A stretch of DNA of 64,000 bases from Pseudobdellovibrionaceae bacterium (lineage in GTDB: Bacteria > Bdellovibrionota > Bdellovibrionia > Bdellovibrionales > Bdellovibrionaceae). Numbering within the stretch: position 1 is the stretch's first letter; each line of letters begins with the position of its first letter. Position numbers and translations under genes: made by a program. The notes under the pieces were generated by a model. That model searched no databases, was not told the DNA's origin, and saw nothing but the letters and a program-made list of their open reading frames with translations. Of this stretch, positions 26,304-35,530 are shown one piece after another. Location of the stretch: the NCBI GenBank assembly GCA_019637875.1, contig JAHBUW010000007.1, positions 62,001-126,000 on the forward strand, read 5' to 3'.

Positions 26304-27080
26304 GTGCAGAAGTCTTTCAACGTCATTTTAGGAATCGTCTTCGGGCTTGCGCTGATCTTCGCGCTTCATGGTCGTCAGGACACGGTGACCGGCTCGACCA
26401 GCGCCCCGACCGCGGCGACAGCATCACCCGGGCGTGCCGAAGTGAGTGCCACGCCTCAGCCCCTTCAGCGTCGCCCCAGCCAAGCGCGTCCCGCGAATCT
26501 CGAGGACTTTCTGCGTTTGCAGGACCCGCAGGCGGAGTGGACGGTTCATCGCGATGAGGCGGGAACCGTGACCGGCTTCATGGGCGGACGTTTGCCTTTG
26601 CGGGGGCGTCCCGAAGCGATCCTGAGCTCGATCAGCTCTTATTTGATTGGCCAAAGCCCGGAGTTTCGCGAGGCCGAAACGGCGAGCGTCGAGGGCCCCC
26701 TGGCCACGACCCGCACCTACCGGCAAATGGCGTCGGGCTACGAAGTCTACGGTGCCGCCGCTCGCGTTTCGGTGAATCATGGCGAGGACGCGGCGACCGA
26801 GGTTTCTTCGGATCTGCGTAAAGTCCAACAGGTCGATACCACCGTCGCGATCGAGCTGCGTGAAGCGGAGGCTCGGCTGCGTGACCAGCTCGCGCGGCAT
26901 ACGGTCTTGGAAGTCACCGGCACGTCGCGGCCCCTTGTCTTTGGCCGTACGCCCGAGGATAACGAACTGGCATGGCAGTTTCGAGTCGTCGTTGCCAAAC
27001 CCGGGCGCCAACATCGCGAGATTCTTTTGAGCGCCCGGGACGGCCGGATCCTTCTCGACCGCTCGGTCGTTCGTCATTAA
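26304..27080 (+). CDS. Stand-alone FTP/PepSY propeptide-like protein
   Basis: GTG at 26304 immediately follows the metalloprotease stop. The 258 residues start with a signal anchor (NVILGIVFGLALIFALHG), then a low-complexity Thr/Ala/Pro linker, then a region resembling the fungalysin/thermolysin propeptide (FTP): SSYLIGQSPEF, TYRQMASGYEVYGAAARV, SSDLRKVQQVD. The last 60 residues resemble PepSY: LAWQFRVVVAKPG then EILLSARDGRILL. In M4/M36 proteases these domains fold and inhibit the catalytic domain in cis; here they are encoded separately. It could be a chaperone or inhibitor of the upstream protein. The similarity is by eye. Confidence 0.68.
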   Translation: MQKSFNVILGIVFGLALIFALHGRQDTVTGSTSAPTAATASPGRAEVSATPQPLQRRPSQARPANLEDFLRLQDPQAEWTVHRDEAGTVTGFMGGRLPLRGRPEAILSSISSYLIGQSPEFREAETASVEGPLATTRTYRQMASGYEVYGAAARVSVNHGEDAATEVSSDLRKVQQVDTTVAIELREAEARLRDQLARHTVLEVTGTSRPLVFGRTPEDNELAWQFRVVVAKPGRQHREILLSARDGRILLDRSVVRH

Positions 27081-27210
27081 ATTCCCGCAACTCCAGTGAA
27101 GACGATGGGGATCGCCGACAGGCGACTAGAAGTTGTACGCCTCAAACGTCGCCGTATCATCACCCCCTCCATTGCTTTTGGCTGCTAATCTGGATTCATT
27201 GGGGGATCTT

Positions 27211-27432
27211 TTGAATCTGAAAATCCAAACCGTAAAAGTCGCAAGTCTGATGTGGGTTCTGGCCGTCGCTCTGGGACCCGTGATGGTCGAAGATGTCTCG
27301 CGCGTGCAGCAAGAGGCCCGGCAAGTGGCCGCGCAGGTTCACGAGAGCCAGGTGGAGCTCGTGGCGAAGACCGAAGCACCGGTCAAGAAAGCGGGACGAA
27401 CCCCCGCATCCACCGAAACGCAAACACGCTAA
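27211..27432 (+). CDS. Small membrane-anchored or exported protein
   Basis: TTG at 27211 follows GGGGGATC and gives 73 residues: a short basic start, a hydrophobic segment VASLMWVLAVALGPVMV and a charged Gln/Lys-rich tail. It overlaps the next region by one base (TAATG). No family recognised. A longer in-frame start lies upstream at 27133 but lacks a ribosome site. Confidence 0.5.
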   Translation: MNLKIQTVKVASLMWVLAVALGPVMVEDVSRVQQEARQVAAQVHESQVELVAKTEAPVKKAGRTPASTETQTR

Positions 27433-27497
27433 TGATCGTTAAACACAAAAAGAGCCGACGCGACGTTGGGGGACGAAGCGGGGCCGGAGGACGAGAG

Positions 27498-27686
27498 ATG
27501 CGCTACCTGTTGTTTATTTCTGTCTTGATGACCGGAATGTACGCCTTAATTACGGGCCCCCGCCAAGTCGAAGTGGCGATCGCCGCCGATCTGCCGATCG
27601 AAGAAAAGATCCGTCGCATGGACGAGATCAATGCCACCTACTCTTACGGAAGTTTACGTTTACCGGCGAACCAATCCGGTAACTAA
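27498..27686 (+). CDS. Small single-span/exported protein
   Basis: ATG at 27498 follows GGAGG with seven bases spacing and gives 62 residues with hydrophobic RYLLFISVLMTGMYALI, then ADLPIEEKIRRMDEINATY. A start at 27432, overlapping the previous stop, would extend it by 22 mostly basic residues. It converges with the S4 gene (stops overlap by four bases). Function unknown. Confidence 0.5.
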   Translation: MRYLLFISVLMTGMYALITGPRQVEVAIAADLPIEEKIRRMDEINATYSYGSLRLPANQSGN

Positions 27687-27892
27687 GCCGTCACTTTGAC
27701 GCTTTTGCCGGCGTAGGTGACCGTCTGCCCGGCGCGGATTTTCTTTCCGCGGCGGGTTTCGGTTTCGCCGTCGACCTGAACTTCGCCCTCGACGATGGCG
27801 TGCTTCGCATCGCCGCCGGTATCGCAAAGCCCTGCCACTTTCAGCAGGGCTTGCAGCAGAATGAACTCTTCACCTTCAAGTTGAAATTCCAC
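27683..27892 (-). CDS. Small S4-domain RNA-binding protein (YbcJ-like)
   Basis: Sixty-nine residues comprising only an S4 RNA-binding module: EGEEFILLQALLKVAGLCD, GGDAKHAIVEGEVQVDGE and GKKIRAGQTVTYAGKSVKV. This length and order match the YbcJ family of free S4 proteins. It lies directly after alaS on the same strand (stop-to-start gap of one base), so it is probably cotranscribed. Confidence 0.88.
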   Translation of the reverse strand: MEFQLEGEEFILLQALLKVAGLCDTGGDAKHAIVEGEVQVDGETETRRGKKIRAGQTVTYAGKSVKVTA

Positions 27893-27893
27893 A

Positions 27894-30641
27894 TTACCCC
27901 AGAAGCGCTTTGAGTTTCGCCCGCGCCTCGGGCCAAGCTTTGGGATTGGGGACCGCGCCCTGGGCGAAATCGGGGCGACCGCCGCCCTTACCGCCCATCA
28001 CGCCCGCGAGCTCTTTCAACAGCGCGCCGGCTTGGACTTTGGGGTTCAGGTCTTTCGAAACCGCGACGAGCAGCGGGGCGGTGTCTTCACCTTGGCCCAA
28101 CAGCACGACGACGCCGGTTTGGATCTTGTCTTTCAGCTGATCCGCCCATTTCGCAAGGATTTCGCGATCCGCGCTGGGGGCTTCGGTCGCGATGACCTTA
28201 CCGCCCCCGAAGCTGTCGGCCGCTTTCACCCAAGCGTCCAGATCGACCGCCGCCGACTGGGATTGTTTGATCTGCTTTTCGAGGTCGCGGACCTGCGCCT
28301 TGGACGCCTCGATCCACTGGGTGACGTCTTGGGGCGAGTTCATGAAGTTCGACCAGCTTTCCATCAGGCCGACGGCAACGCGGGCCTTTTGGTTTTCGCT
28401 GGCGTGTTTCATCAGGAACTTCTGCGCGACGTCGCCGGTGATGGCTTCGATCCGGCGCACGCCCGCACTCACGCCGGACTCGGACACGATCTTGAACAGG
28501 CGAATCTGCGCCGTATTCGAAACGTGCGTTCCGCCGCAGAGCTCGGTCGAAGCGTCGTCCATCTTGAGCACGCGCACTTCGTCGCCGTATTTTTCACCGA
28601 AGAGCGCCATGGCGCCGGATTCGATGGCTTTTTTGTAGGGCATGACCGCCGGCGCGACGGGGATGGCGCGCGCGATCTGTTCGTTCACCCAAGTCTCGAT
28701 CTTTTCGATCTCTTCTTTGGTGACGGGTTTGTTGTGCGAAAAATCGAAGCGCGTTTTTTCGGCGTCGACCAAGCTTCCGGCCTGGGTCACGTGCGTGCCC
28801 AGGAACTTGCGCAGCGCCGAGTGCATCAGATGGGTCGCCGAGTGATTGTTCGCGATCTGACGGCGCGTGCTTTCCACGACCTGCAAGGTCACGGGCTGGC
28901 CGGTTTTGAACGAACCCGAGGTCACCTCGATCTGGTGCAGGTACACGTCGTTCTTTTTCGTCGTATCGAGGACCTTCGCGTGGCCTTCGGTGGACTCGAT
29001 GACGCCCGTATCGCCGATCTGTCCGCCGCCCTCGGCGTAGAACGGAGTGACCGCGGTGACGAGCACGCCGGTTTCGCCGGTTTTCAACGTGTCGACGACC
29101 GCCGATCCCGAAGAGAGGGCCAGAACGTTCGCGGAGTCTTTCAAGGTCTCGTAGCCGGTGAAGCGGGTCGCGCCGTTTTGGCCTTTGAGGTCTTGCGTCC
29201 ACGCGATCATGTGGCCGTCATCGGCCGACATGGATTTGCCCTTCCAGCTGGCTTTCGCGAGCTCGCGGGCTTTCTGCATGTGCAGTTCGAATTCGCTTTC
29301 GTCGACGCTGAAGCCCTTTTCTTCGGACATCACGCGGGTCAGATCCGCGGGAAAACCGTAGGTATCATAAAGTTTGAAAACGAACTCGCCCGGAACTTTT
29401 TTACTGTTCCCCAAGCGTTTGAGCTCGTCGAACAGGATTTGCGTTCCGGTATCGAGCGTTTGCAGGAAGCGACTTTCTTCGTCTTCGATGGTCGCCATGA
29501 CGACGTCGCGACGGTTCTTCAGCTCGGGGTAAATCGAGCCCATGGATTCGATGTAGACCTCGGCCAGGCGGGGCAGGAACGAGTGCTTGTCCGAAACTTT
29601 ACGGCCGTAACGGATCGCGCGGCGAAGGATCCGGCGCAGGACGTAGCCGCGGCCTTCGTTCGCGGGCATCGCGCCGTCGGCGATCAAGGTCGCGCTGGAG
29701 CGGACGTGGTCCGCCATCACGCGCAGGGCTGCCAGATTCTCTTTCACTTCTTGCGCCGACATGCCGTCGACTTCTTTCGTGCCGACGGGGAGGTCGCGCA
29801 GCTTGTCCTCGAGGCGCAGAAGTTTTTGGAAGTCCCAGCCGGCGATTTTACACGCGGCTTCGATCATGGGCGTGAACAAATCGGTGTCGTAGTTGTTCAT
29901 CTTGCCTTGCATGGCCGCGACCACGCGCTCAAGCCCCGATCCGGTGTCGACCGAAGGTTTGGGCAGGGGCTCCATCACGCCCGGGGATTTTTCGAAGAAC
30001 TGCATGAAGACCAGGTTCCAGATCTCGACGTAACGGTCTTCACCGGCGACGATCCCTTTGAACGGGTCGGACTCGCGTCCGGCGCGGGGACCGTGATCGT
30101 AGAAGATCTCTGAGCAAGGACCGCAGGGACCGGTATCGCCCATACGCCAGAAGTTGTCTTTCTCGCCCAGACGGAAGATGCGGTCTTTCGGAACGCCCTC
30201 TTGTTTGTGCCAAATGTCCGCGGCCTCGTCGTCGCTTTCGAAAACGGTGACGTAGAGTTTTTCCTTCGGGATGCCGAGGTCTTTGGTCAACAGCTCCCAC
30301 GCGAAGCGGATGGCGTCCTTCTTGAAATAGTCACCGAAAGAGAAGTTTCCGAGCATTTCGAAGAAGGTGTGGTGACGCGCGGTGAAGCCGACGTTTTCCA
30401 AGTCGTTGTGTTTTCCGCCGGCCCGCACGCACTTCTGTACGGTGACGGCGCGGGTGTAGTCGCGCTTTTCAAGGCCGAGGAACGCGTTTTTGAATTGGTT
30501 CATTCCGGCGTTCGCGAACAGCAGCGTCGGATCGTTCTCGGGAATCAGGCTCGAGCTCGCGACATGCGTGTGACCGTTGCGCTTGAAGTAGTCGACAAAG
30601 ATCTGGCGGATTTCTTGGCTGGTGGGCTTTTTGGACGTCAT
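27894..30641 (-). CDS. alaS: Alanine--tRNA ligase
   Basis: Charges tRNA-Ala. The 915 residues include the class II start (IRQIFVDYFKRNGHTHV, NDPTLLFANAGMNQFKN), the G-T-G catalytic region (GDTGPCGPCSEIFYD), the tRNA-recognition region, the editing domain with HSATHLMHSALR and the metal motif CGGTHV, and a C-terminal C-Ala domain (GGKGGGRPDFAQGA). All parts are intact; normal length is about 875. recX lies 40 bases upstream on the same strand. Confidence 0.98.
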   Translation of the reverse strand: MTSKKPTSQEIRQIFVDYFKRNGHTHVASSSLIPENDPTLLFANAGMNQFKNAFLGLEKRDYTRAVTVQKCVRAGGKHNDLENVGFTARHHTFFEMLGNFSFGDYFKKDAIRFAWELLTKDLGIPKEKLYVTVFESDDEAADIWHKQEGVPKDRIFRLGEKDNFWRMGDTGPCGPCSEIFYDHGPRAGRESDPFKGIVAGEDRYVEIWNLVFMQFFEKSPGVMEPLPKPSVDTGSGLERVVAAMQGKMNNYDTDLFTPMIEAACKIAGWDFQKLLRLEDKLRDLPVGTKEVDGMSAQEVKENLAALRVMADHVRSSATLIADGAMPANEGRGYVLRRILRRAIRYGRKVSDKHSFLPRLAEVYIESMGSIYPELKNRRDVVMATIEDEESRFLQTLDTGTQILFDELKRLGNSKKVPGEFVFKLYDTYGFPADLTRVMSEEKGFSVDESEFELHMQKARELAKASWKGKSMSADDGHMIAWTQDLKGQNGATRFTGYETLKDSANVLALSSGSAVVDTLKTGETGVLVTAVTPFYAEGGGQIGDTGVIESTEGHAKVLDTTKKNDVYLHQIEVTSGSFKTGQPVTLQVVESTRRQIANNHSATHLMHSALRKFLGTHVTQAGSLVDAEKTRFDFSHNKPVTKEEIEKIETWVNEQIARAIPVAPAVMPYKKAIESGAMALFGEKYGDEVRVLKMDDASTELCGGTHVSNTAQIRLFKIVSESGVSAGVRRIEAITGDVAQKFLMKHASENQKARVAVGLMESWSNFMNSPQDVTQWIEASKAQVRDLEKQIKQSQSAAVDLDAWVKAADSFGGGKVIATEAPSADREILAKWADQLKDKIQTGVVVLLGQGEDTAPLLVAVSKDLNPKVQAGALLKELAGVMGGKGGGRPDFAQGAVPNPKAWPEARAKLKALLG

Positions 30642-30681
30642 CCGGCCAATATAGCGAAGGAGTCATCCGTGCGGTAGCGAT

Positions 30682-31191
30682 TTAGGACTTCAGTTCAGCT
30701 AAGGCTTTGCGAATGGTTTCGCCCTCGAAGCCCCGGGACAGCAGGAAACGCTGGAGTTTGGCCTTCACTTCCCGGGTCGGGGCCTGGGTGCCCAGTTTGC
30801 GCGACACCAGCGCCCGGGCTTTCTCCAGTTCCGTTTCGGGATCGGCTTCGATTTTCGGCAGTCCGAGGGTGCCGAGTTTCTGGTTCATCCAGCGGATGCC
30901 TTTTTTGCGACGGTCCAGTCCCGAGCGCCACTTCTCGGCGTAGACTTTAAGCGTTTCGTCGCTGTCCGGCAGCCAGCGGTTTTCGATGGCCCAGGCGATG
31001 GCGCTTTCGACCTCTTCGGGCGTGAATTTACGCGAGAGTTTGCGTTTGACCTCGAGGGGGGAGTGGTCGCGACGGGCGACCATATCCAGAATCTTGCGAC
31101 GCGGGTCCGGCGCGGGCGTCTCTTTCTTTTCCTTCTTGTCGCGACTATCACGATTGTCGCGTGGGTTGTGATCGGGCTTACGATCTGGCAT
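30682..31191 (-). CDS. recX: Regulatory protein RecX
   Basis: RecX binds RecA filaments and modulates their activity. The 169 residues start with a Lys/Asp-rich disordered stretch (about 1-30), then show three-helix RecX repeats: DMVARRDHSPLEVKRKL, FTPEEVESAIAWAIENRWL, GPxx-type linkers and SRGFEGETIRKALAEL at the C-terminus. Its position next to alaS is common; recA is about 8 kb away. Confidence 0.88.
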   Translation of the reverse strand: MPDRKPDHNPRDNRDSRDKKEKKETPAPDPRRKILDMVARRDHSPLEVKRKLSRKFTPEEVESAIAWAIENRWLPDSDETLKVYAEKWRSGLDRRKKGIRWMNQKLGTLGLPKIEADPETELEKARALVSRKLGTQAPTREVKAKLQRFLLSRGFEGETIRKALAELKS

Positions 31192-31231
31192 AGATCATTT
31201 CTTTCCCCGTTTCGTCGAAAGGGCAACTCCG

Positions 31232-31732
31232 ATGTCCGTCCCCGATCTGCGTATCGTCGCGTCCAGCACCGATTGGTTGGAGAGCTTCCGTGCGTGCATC
31301 GATCAGGTCGCGCGCGAGAAAAAGTACCTGCTCATGTCGGAAGGCCCTCCGCTCGCGAAATTACGCGCGTTTATCGAGGGGATGGAGCGCAAGCAAAACC
31401 CGCAGTTCCTCGCCTTGGTCGGCGATGAGGTCATCGGGTGGAGCGACCTCCGCCGGTTGGACGACCGGATCACCGGGGAATTGGGGATGGGCGTCAAAGA
31501 CGGCTACCGGGGACGGGGCGTGGGTCATGCCCTCCTTCAAGCTTGTTTGAAGGCGGCATGGGACTCAGGTTTCGACAAAGTCCAGTTGAAGGTTTATCTA
31601 CAGAATCAACGGGCCATCGATTTCTATATCGCCGCGGGTTTCCGTTTGGAAAAGCGGCTGAAGAATTTCGCCAAGCTCGACGGCGTGTCTCTCGATGCGC
31701 AGCAGATGTATTTACGGAAGGAACACGCTTGA
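31232..31732 (+). CDS. GNAT-family N-acetyltransferase
   Basis: The 166-residue protein has the acetyl-CoA-binding signature: LGMGVKDGYRGRGVGHALL (motif A, R/Q-x-x-G-x-G) followed by QNQRAIDFYIAAGF (motif B). The family transfers acetyl groups to small amines or to protein N-termini. Substrate unknown. Its stop overlaps the TTG of pgpA. Confidence 0.93.
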   Translation: MSVPDLRIVASSTDWLESFRACIDQVAREKKYLLMSEGPPLAKLRAFIEGMERKQNPQFLALVGDEVIGWSDLRRLDDRITGELGMGVKDGYRGRGVGHALLQACLKAAWDSGFDKVQLKVYLQNQRAIDFYIAAGFRLEKRLKNFAKLDGVSLDAQQMYLRKEHA

Positions 31733-32232
31733 ACTCTCGCCTTGCCATGACGCCTTGGACTTTCATCGCCACCTGCGGGGGCGTCGGTTACGCGCCGAAA
31801 GCGCCGGGGACCTTTGGCACCCTGATCGCGGTCCCCTTCGCCGTGGCCCTGGCGTTTTTACCGCCGGTCCTGGCGATGGCGATCATCATCGGTATCACCA
31901 TGGTGGGGATTCAGGCCTGCGAGAAGTTTTGCGCCGTCAGCGGTGAGCACGATCGCCAAGAGATCGTCATCGACGAATTCGCGGGCTACCTGATCGCGGT
32001 GAACATGCTGCCGTTCACGTGGCAGAGTTTTTTCGCGGCCTTCATTTTGTTCCGCTTTTTGGATATCACGAAGCCGCTCTTCATCGGTCGTTTGGACCGC
32101 AATGTGAAGGGCGGCGTCGGCGTGATGGTCGACGATTTGGCCGCAGGGCTCGTGGCGAACGTCCTTCTGCAATTTGCGTTTTACCAAACCGACTGGCTGG
32201 GCGTTCAGTGGGATGGGAGTTTTAGTTTATGA
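31729..32232 (+). CDS. pgpA: Phosphatidylglycerophosphatase A
   Basis: PgpA dephosphorylates phosphatidylglycerophosphate to phosphatidylglycerol. TTG at 31729 overlaps the previous stop and follows GGAAGGA; ATG 31747 is an alternative. Family motifs are GVGYAPKAPGTFGTL near the N-terminus and QEIVIDEFAGYLIA in the middle, plus PLFIGRLDRNVKGGVGVMVDD. Two to three membrane segments. ATG of the next gene overlaps its stop (ATGAG). Confidence 0.94.
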   Translation: MNSRLAMTPWTFIATCGGVGYAPKAPGTFGTLIAVPFAVALAFLPPVLAMAIIIGITMVGIQACEKFCAVSGEHDRQEIVIDEFAGYLIAVNMLPFTWQSFFAAFILFRFLDITKPLFIGRLDRNVKGGVGVMVDDLAAGLVANVLLQFAFYQTDWLGVQWDGSFSL

Positions 32233-32711
32233 GTTTTCCGAATGAAACCGCTATCCTTCAGTTGACCGCAAGCCTGCGCGACCGGCGCTACACCGTGGGT
32301 TTTGGCGAATCCTGCACGGGAGGCCTGTTGTCGGCCCGTATGGCCGCGCTGGCGGGCGTTTCGGACGTCTTCATGGGTTCGGTCGTCAGTTACTCTTACG
32401 CCGCGAAGGTCGACCTCTTAGGCGTGAAATGGGAGACCCTGAACGAGCAGGGCGCGGTCAGTGAGCAGGTCGCGCTCGAGATGGCGCGTGGGGTGTGCGA
32501 GAAGCTCAAAGCGAACTGCGCCATCGCGGTCACGGGTATCGCGGGACCTTCCGGGGGCACTCCCGAAAAGCCCGTGGGCACGGTTTGGATCGCCGTGAAG
32601 GGCCCGCGTTTCGAAGTGGCCGAAAAGTTCGTTTTCAGCGGCGATCGTCTTGAAATTCAAAGCCAATCCACGACTTCAGCCCTCGCACTTTTGCAGAAAA
32701 ACCTGGTCTGA
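32229..32711 (+). CDS. CinA family protein (C-terminal amidohydrolase domain only)
   Basis: The 160 residues correspond to the C-terminal half of CinA, which hydrolyses nicotinamide mononucleotide to nicotinate mononucleotide: VGFGESCTGGLLSARMAALAG, GSVVSYSYAAKVDLLGV, VTGIAGPSGGTPEKPVGTVW. The N-terminal MoCF-like domain is absent, as in PncC-type proteins. It overlaps pgpA and is probably the last gene of the operon. Confidence 0.92.
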   Translation: MSFPNETAILQLTASLRDRRYTVGFGESCTGGLLSARMAALAGVSDVFMGSVVSYSYAAKVDLLGVKWETLNEQGAVSEQVALEMARGVCEKLKANCAIAVTGIAGPSGGTPEKPVGTVWIAVKGPRFEVAEKFVFSGDRLEIQSQSTTSALALLQKNLV

Positions 32712-32884
32712 TCGGCAGTTCACTTTTGGCACTTCTAATGCCTACCCAAAGCCGTGCTTATGGGATAACTCGCGGAATCCGTTGAGGATTCGGGCTTGTA
32801 GAGTTTTCCAGAATCGTCGCGAAATTTGACACCGGGCGCTATCGCCAGGTACTTGGGCTCCTCACACACGTAAGGAGCTCCCCC

Positions 32885-34531
32885 ATGTTGAAACTGATCT
32901 TGGGTCTGACCACTGTCGCCACCTTGACCGCAAGCCCGACGGCTTTCGCGCAGAAGAAGACCATGGATCAGTATTGGGCCGAAACTTCCATCAGCCGCCA
33001 GATGCTGGAAGCCGAGTGGCTCGTCAACAACCGGAACTGCGCGATGAGCGAAGCCCGGTTCCGCGGTTGCTTCCAAGCCTTGAACGGAATCGCGTCGCGC
33101 GCGACGCCGACATTGGAAGTCGTGCCCGCTGCGCTGGCGAGCGCGGAAGGTTTCGATACCGGCCGCACGGTTTTGCAACTTCCCGGCGGTTTGGTTTTGA
33201 ATGAAACCGTCGCGCGTGCGGTGCAAGGTGAATCACTCCGTATGTCGCAAATGCGTGCGGTTGAACGCATGAACAAGATCCGCTCGGCATTGGGGGATCT
33301 GTACAATAGCCGCGCTCCTGGCGATCTTTATGATTATACGTCGGCTCTGGATCAGGTCATGGGTTACGCGAAGCTTCCCGCGGCGATCGAACCCGCGGCC
33401 GTGGCGAAAGCCATCGACAATTTCATGATCGAGGCGCTCGACTCGCACGCGCACTTGAATCCGATGCAACAAGTCCAAGACGATCGCCAGAACGGGAACA
33501 CCGATATCGTCGGTATTGGCGTCCGCGTTCAGGAAGTCTCGGGCACGGTGGTCGTGACCCAAACCATCGAGGGCGGCCCCGCTCGCGAATCGGGAATGAA
33601 GGCGAACGACGTCATCATCGCCATCAACGGTGAGTCGGTTGCGGGTATGGACATCAGTGCGGTCACCGATCGCATCAAGGGCGCCGAGAACACATTGGTC
33701 GTCGTGCGCGTCCAACGTAAAGAGCAAGTCGTCGAAATTCCGATCACCCGTCGTCGCATCGTTTTCGAAAACGTGCAGGTGAAAGTGCAAGAGCTGATGG
33801 GGCAGAAGATGCTGACCGTGAAGCTCGGCACGTTCACGGACGGTTCGGCTTGCAACAAAATCGAAGCGACGATGATGGCGCTTTCGCAAAAAAATCCCGA
33901 CCTTTCGGGCGTGATCCTGGATCTGCGCGACAATGGCGGCGGACTCGTGGACCAAGCGCTTTGCATCGGCGGTCTGTTCGTCGGTCGTCAGGTCATCATG
34001 AAGACCAAAGATCTGGGACGCGATGGCTTCGATGATCTGCGCTCGTACCGCAACCAGATCACCAAGTTGCCGATGGTCACGCTCATCAACGGCGGATCGG
34101 CGAGTGCGTCGGAAGTCGTCTCGGGCGCCCTGCAAGACTATCAACGTTCGTGGGTCGTCGGAGAGCGTTCGTTCGGTAAAGCGACCGTGCAAGCGCCGTC
34201 GATGTTCGCGGAAGGCATCTTGATCTACCGTACGGTTCAACGTTTCTACCAACCCAGCGGCCGTACGAATCAAATCGTCGGGATCTTGCCGGACTTCGAA
34301 ACTCCGAACAAGCCCGGCGCGACGGATGACGAGCGCTTCGTGATGCGCGAAGGGGATTTGTTCCCGAACGCGCTGTCGGCGATCGGTGCTCCCTGGGAGC
34401 AGCCCCGCCCGGACGTCGTGGCGAAGATCGCGGAGTGCCGCGCTCGTGGCCGCGCCGAGAACGTTTACCGTTTGGGTGACGAAGTGGATTACCAACTGCA
34501 AGTCGCCGCCGAGGTTCTGACTTGCGAGTGA
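32885..34531 (+). CDS. S41-family C-terminal processing peptidase, exported
   Basis: A signal peptide (LKLILGLTTVATLTASPTAFAQ) precedes an N-terminal helical domain, a PDZ domain at about 205-290 (VGIGVRVQ...GPARESGMKANDVII) and the peptidase domain. The catalytic Ser is in GGSASASEVVSGAL (about 406) and the Lys in RSFGKATVQ (about 430). These Ser-Lys proteases trim the C-termini of periplasmic proteins. The 548-residue length is normal. It is preceded by a 173-bp gap containing TTGACA at 32826 but no convincing -10. Confidence 0.94.
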   Translation: MLKLILGLTTVATLTASPTAFAQKKTMDQYWAETSISRQMLEAEWLVNNRNCAMSEARFRGCFQALNGIASRATPTLEVVPAALASAEGFDTGRTVLQLPGGLVLNETVARAVQGESLRMSQMRAVERMNKIRSALGDLYNSRAPGDLYDYTSALDQVMGYAKLPAAIEPAAVAKAIDNFMIEALDSHAHLNPMQQVQDDRQNGNTDIVGIGVRVQEVSGTVVVTQTIEGGPARESGMKANDVIIAINGESVAGMDISAVTDRIKGAENTLVVVRVQRKEQVVEIPITRRRIVFENVQVKVQELMGQKMLTVKLGTFTDGSACNKIEATMMALSQKNPDLSGVILDLRDNGGGLVDQALCIGGLFVGRQVIMKTKDLGRDGFDDLRSYRNQITKLPMVTLINGGSASASEVVSGALQDYQRSWVVGERSFGKATVQAPSMFAEGILIYRTVQRFYQPSGRTNQIVGILPDFETPNKPGATDDERFVMREGDLFPNALSAIGAPWEQPRPDVVAKIAECRARGRAENVYRLGDEVDYQLQVAAEVLTCE

Positions 34532-34561
34532 TCCTTAGAGCTTAAGTTTGCGTAAAACGAG

Positions 34562-34593
34562 AACCCTGGGCGACCCCCGGGGTTTTCGCGTTT
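34562..34593 (+). terminator. Intrinsic terminator of the S41 protease gene
   Basis: A nine-pair stem AACCCTGGG / CCCGGGGTT (one G-U) with a five-base loop, followed by TTCGCGTTT. Confidence 0.65.
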
Positions 34594-34606
34594 CTGGAGG
34601 GGAACG

Positions 34607-35512
34607 ATGACACAACGAGTGACAGTGGCACCGACACTACGAGCGATAGTGGCGCTGATCCTGATGCTGGGAAGCGGAGTCGCCGCTCAGGCGGCCCAAT
34701 ACCCTTTCGAGCAGATCGAGACGCCGTTCAAAGGCGCTCGCCTGTTTTCCCCGAATGTTTCCACACCGAAGACCTCGATCCTCATGCTTCACGGTAGTGA
34801 GGGCGGCAGCAACTACGCGGGCGATATCCAAGCCGTCACCTACGCGATGATGGGCTACCGGGTTTTGCGTTATTGCTATTTCGACTGCGGGCGGGGGATC
34901 ACCGGTCCGCGGGAAACCCTGCGTGGCGTGAACGCCGAGGGCGCGCTGGCCGCGGTGAAGTGGCTGCGTGAACTTCCGGGCGGCAACGGAAAAGTCGCGA
35001 TCTACGGAGTTTCGCGCGGGGCCGAGTTCGCGCTCATTCTGGGCTCGATGAATTATGGCGCCGGTGAACGTCCGGATGCGATCATCGCCCATGCGCCCTC
35101 GGATGTGTTCGCGGGGCCGGTGAACTGGGATTGGTTCGAGGTCGCCTGCTGGCTTTGCCGCGCGGGAACGGCGTGCGCGGTGGATGAGGACTTCGATTGG
35201 AATATGCGTTGCGGTCCCGATGATCCGCGGAAAGTGGATTTCTCGGTGGCGGCGTTTCGCGTGGGCGGGCGTGATCTCGCGGCGGGAACCCGTATCGAAA
35301 TCGAAAAGTATGACGGACCCTTGATGATCACCGTCGGCGAAAAAGACGAAATCTGGCCCGCGCAGCAGACCCACAACATCGACCGGACGTTGCGGGAAGC
35401 GGGACGTAAACCCGAGATCCATTACTTCCCCGAAGGTGGGCACGGCCTGCGCGGTGCGGACGAGGTCCGTCGCGTGAATCTGCTCCTCAATTTTTTAGAA
35501 CGAATCCCTTAA
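34607..35512 (+). CDS. Alpha/beta hydrolase, BAAT/dienelactone hydrolase-like, exported
   Basis: A signal peptide (IVALILMLGSGVAAQAAQ) precedes a hydrolase of 301 residues. It has an oxyanion strand SILMLHGSEGG, a nucleophile elbow YGVSRGAEFAL, an acid residue in VGEKDEIWPAQ and a histidine in EGGHGLRG. The SRGAE elbow and EKDEIWP resemble the BAAT C-terminal family. The substrate is unknown. GGAGGGG precedes the ATG. Confidence 0.88.
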   Translation: MTQRVTVAPTLRAIVALILMLGSGVAAQAAQYPFEQIETPFKGARLFSPNVSTPKTSILMLHGSEGGSNYAGDIQAVTYAMMGYRVLRYCYFDCGRGITGPRETLRGVNAEGALAAVKWLRELPGGNGKVAIYGVSRGAEFALILGSMNYGAGERPDAIIAHAPSDVFAGPVNWDWFEVACWLCRAGTACAVDEDFDWNMRCGPDDPRKVDFSVAAFRVGGRDLAAGTRIEIEKYDGPLMITVGEKDEIWPAQQTHNIDRTLREAGRKPEIHYFPEGGHGLRGADEVRRVNLLLNFLERIP

Positions 35513-35530
35513 CACCCAAGGAGTAAACCC

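Noticed and set aside
27211-27686. A toxin-antitoxin pair formed by the two small genes
   Set aside because: Both encode single-span or exported peptides and neither has a DNA-binding or toxin motif.
28032-30113. A 693-codon open frame on the + strand opposite alaS
   Set aside because: It is antisense to a fully intact alaS and comes from GC-rich codon bias; no ribosome site or family motif.
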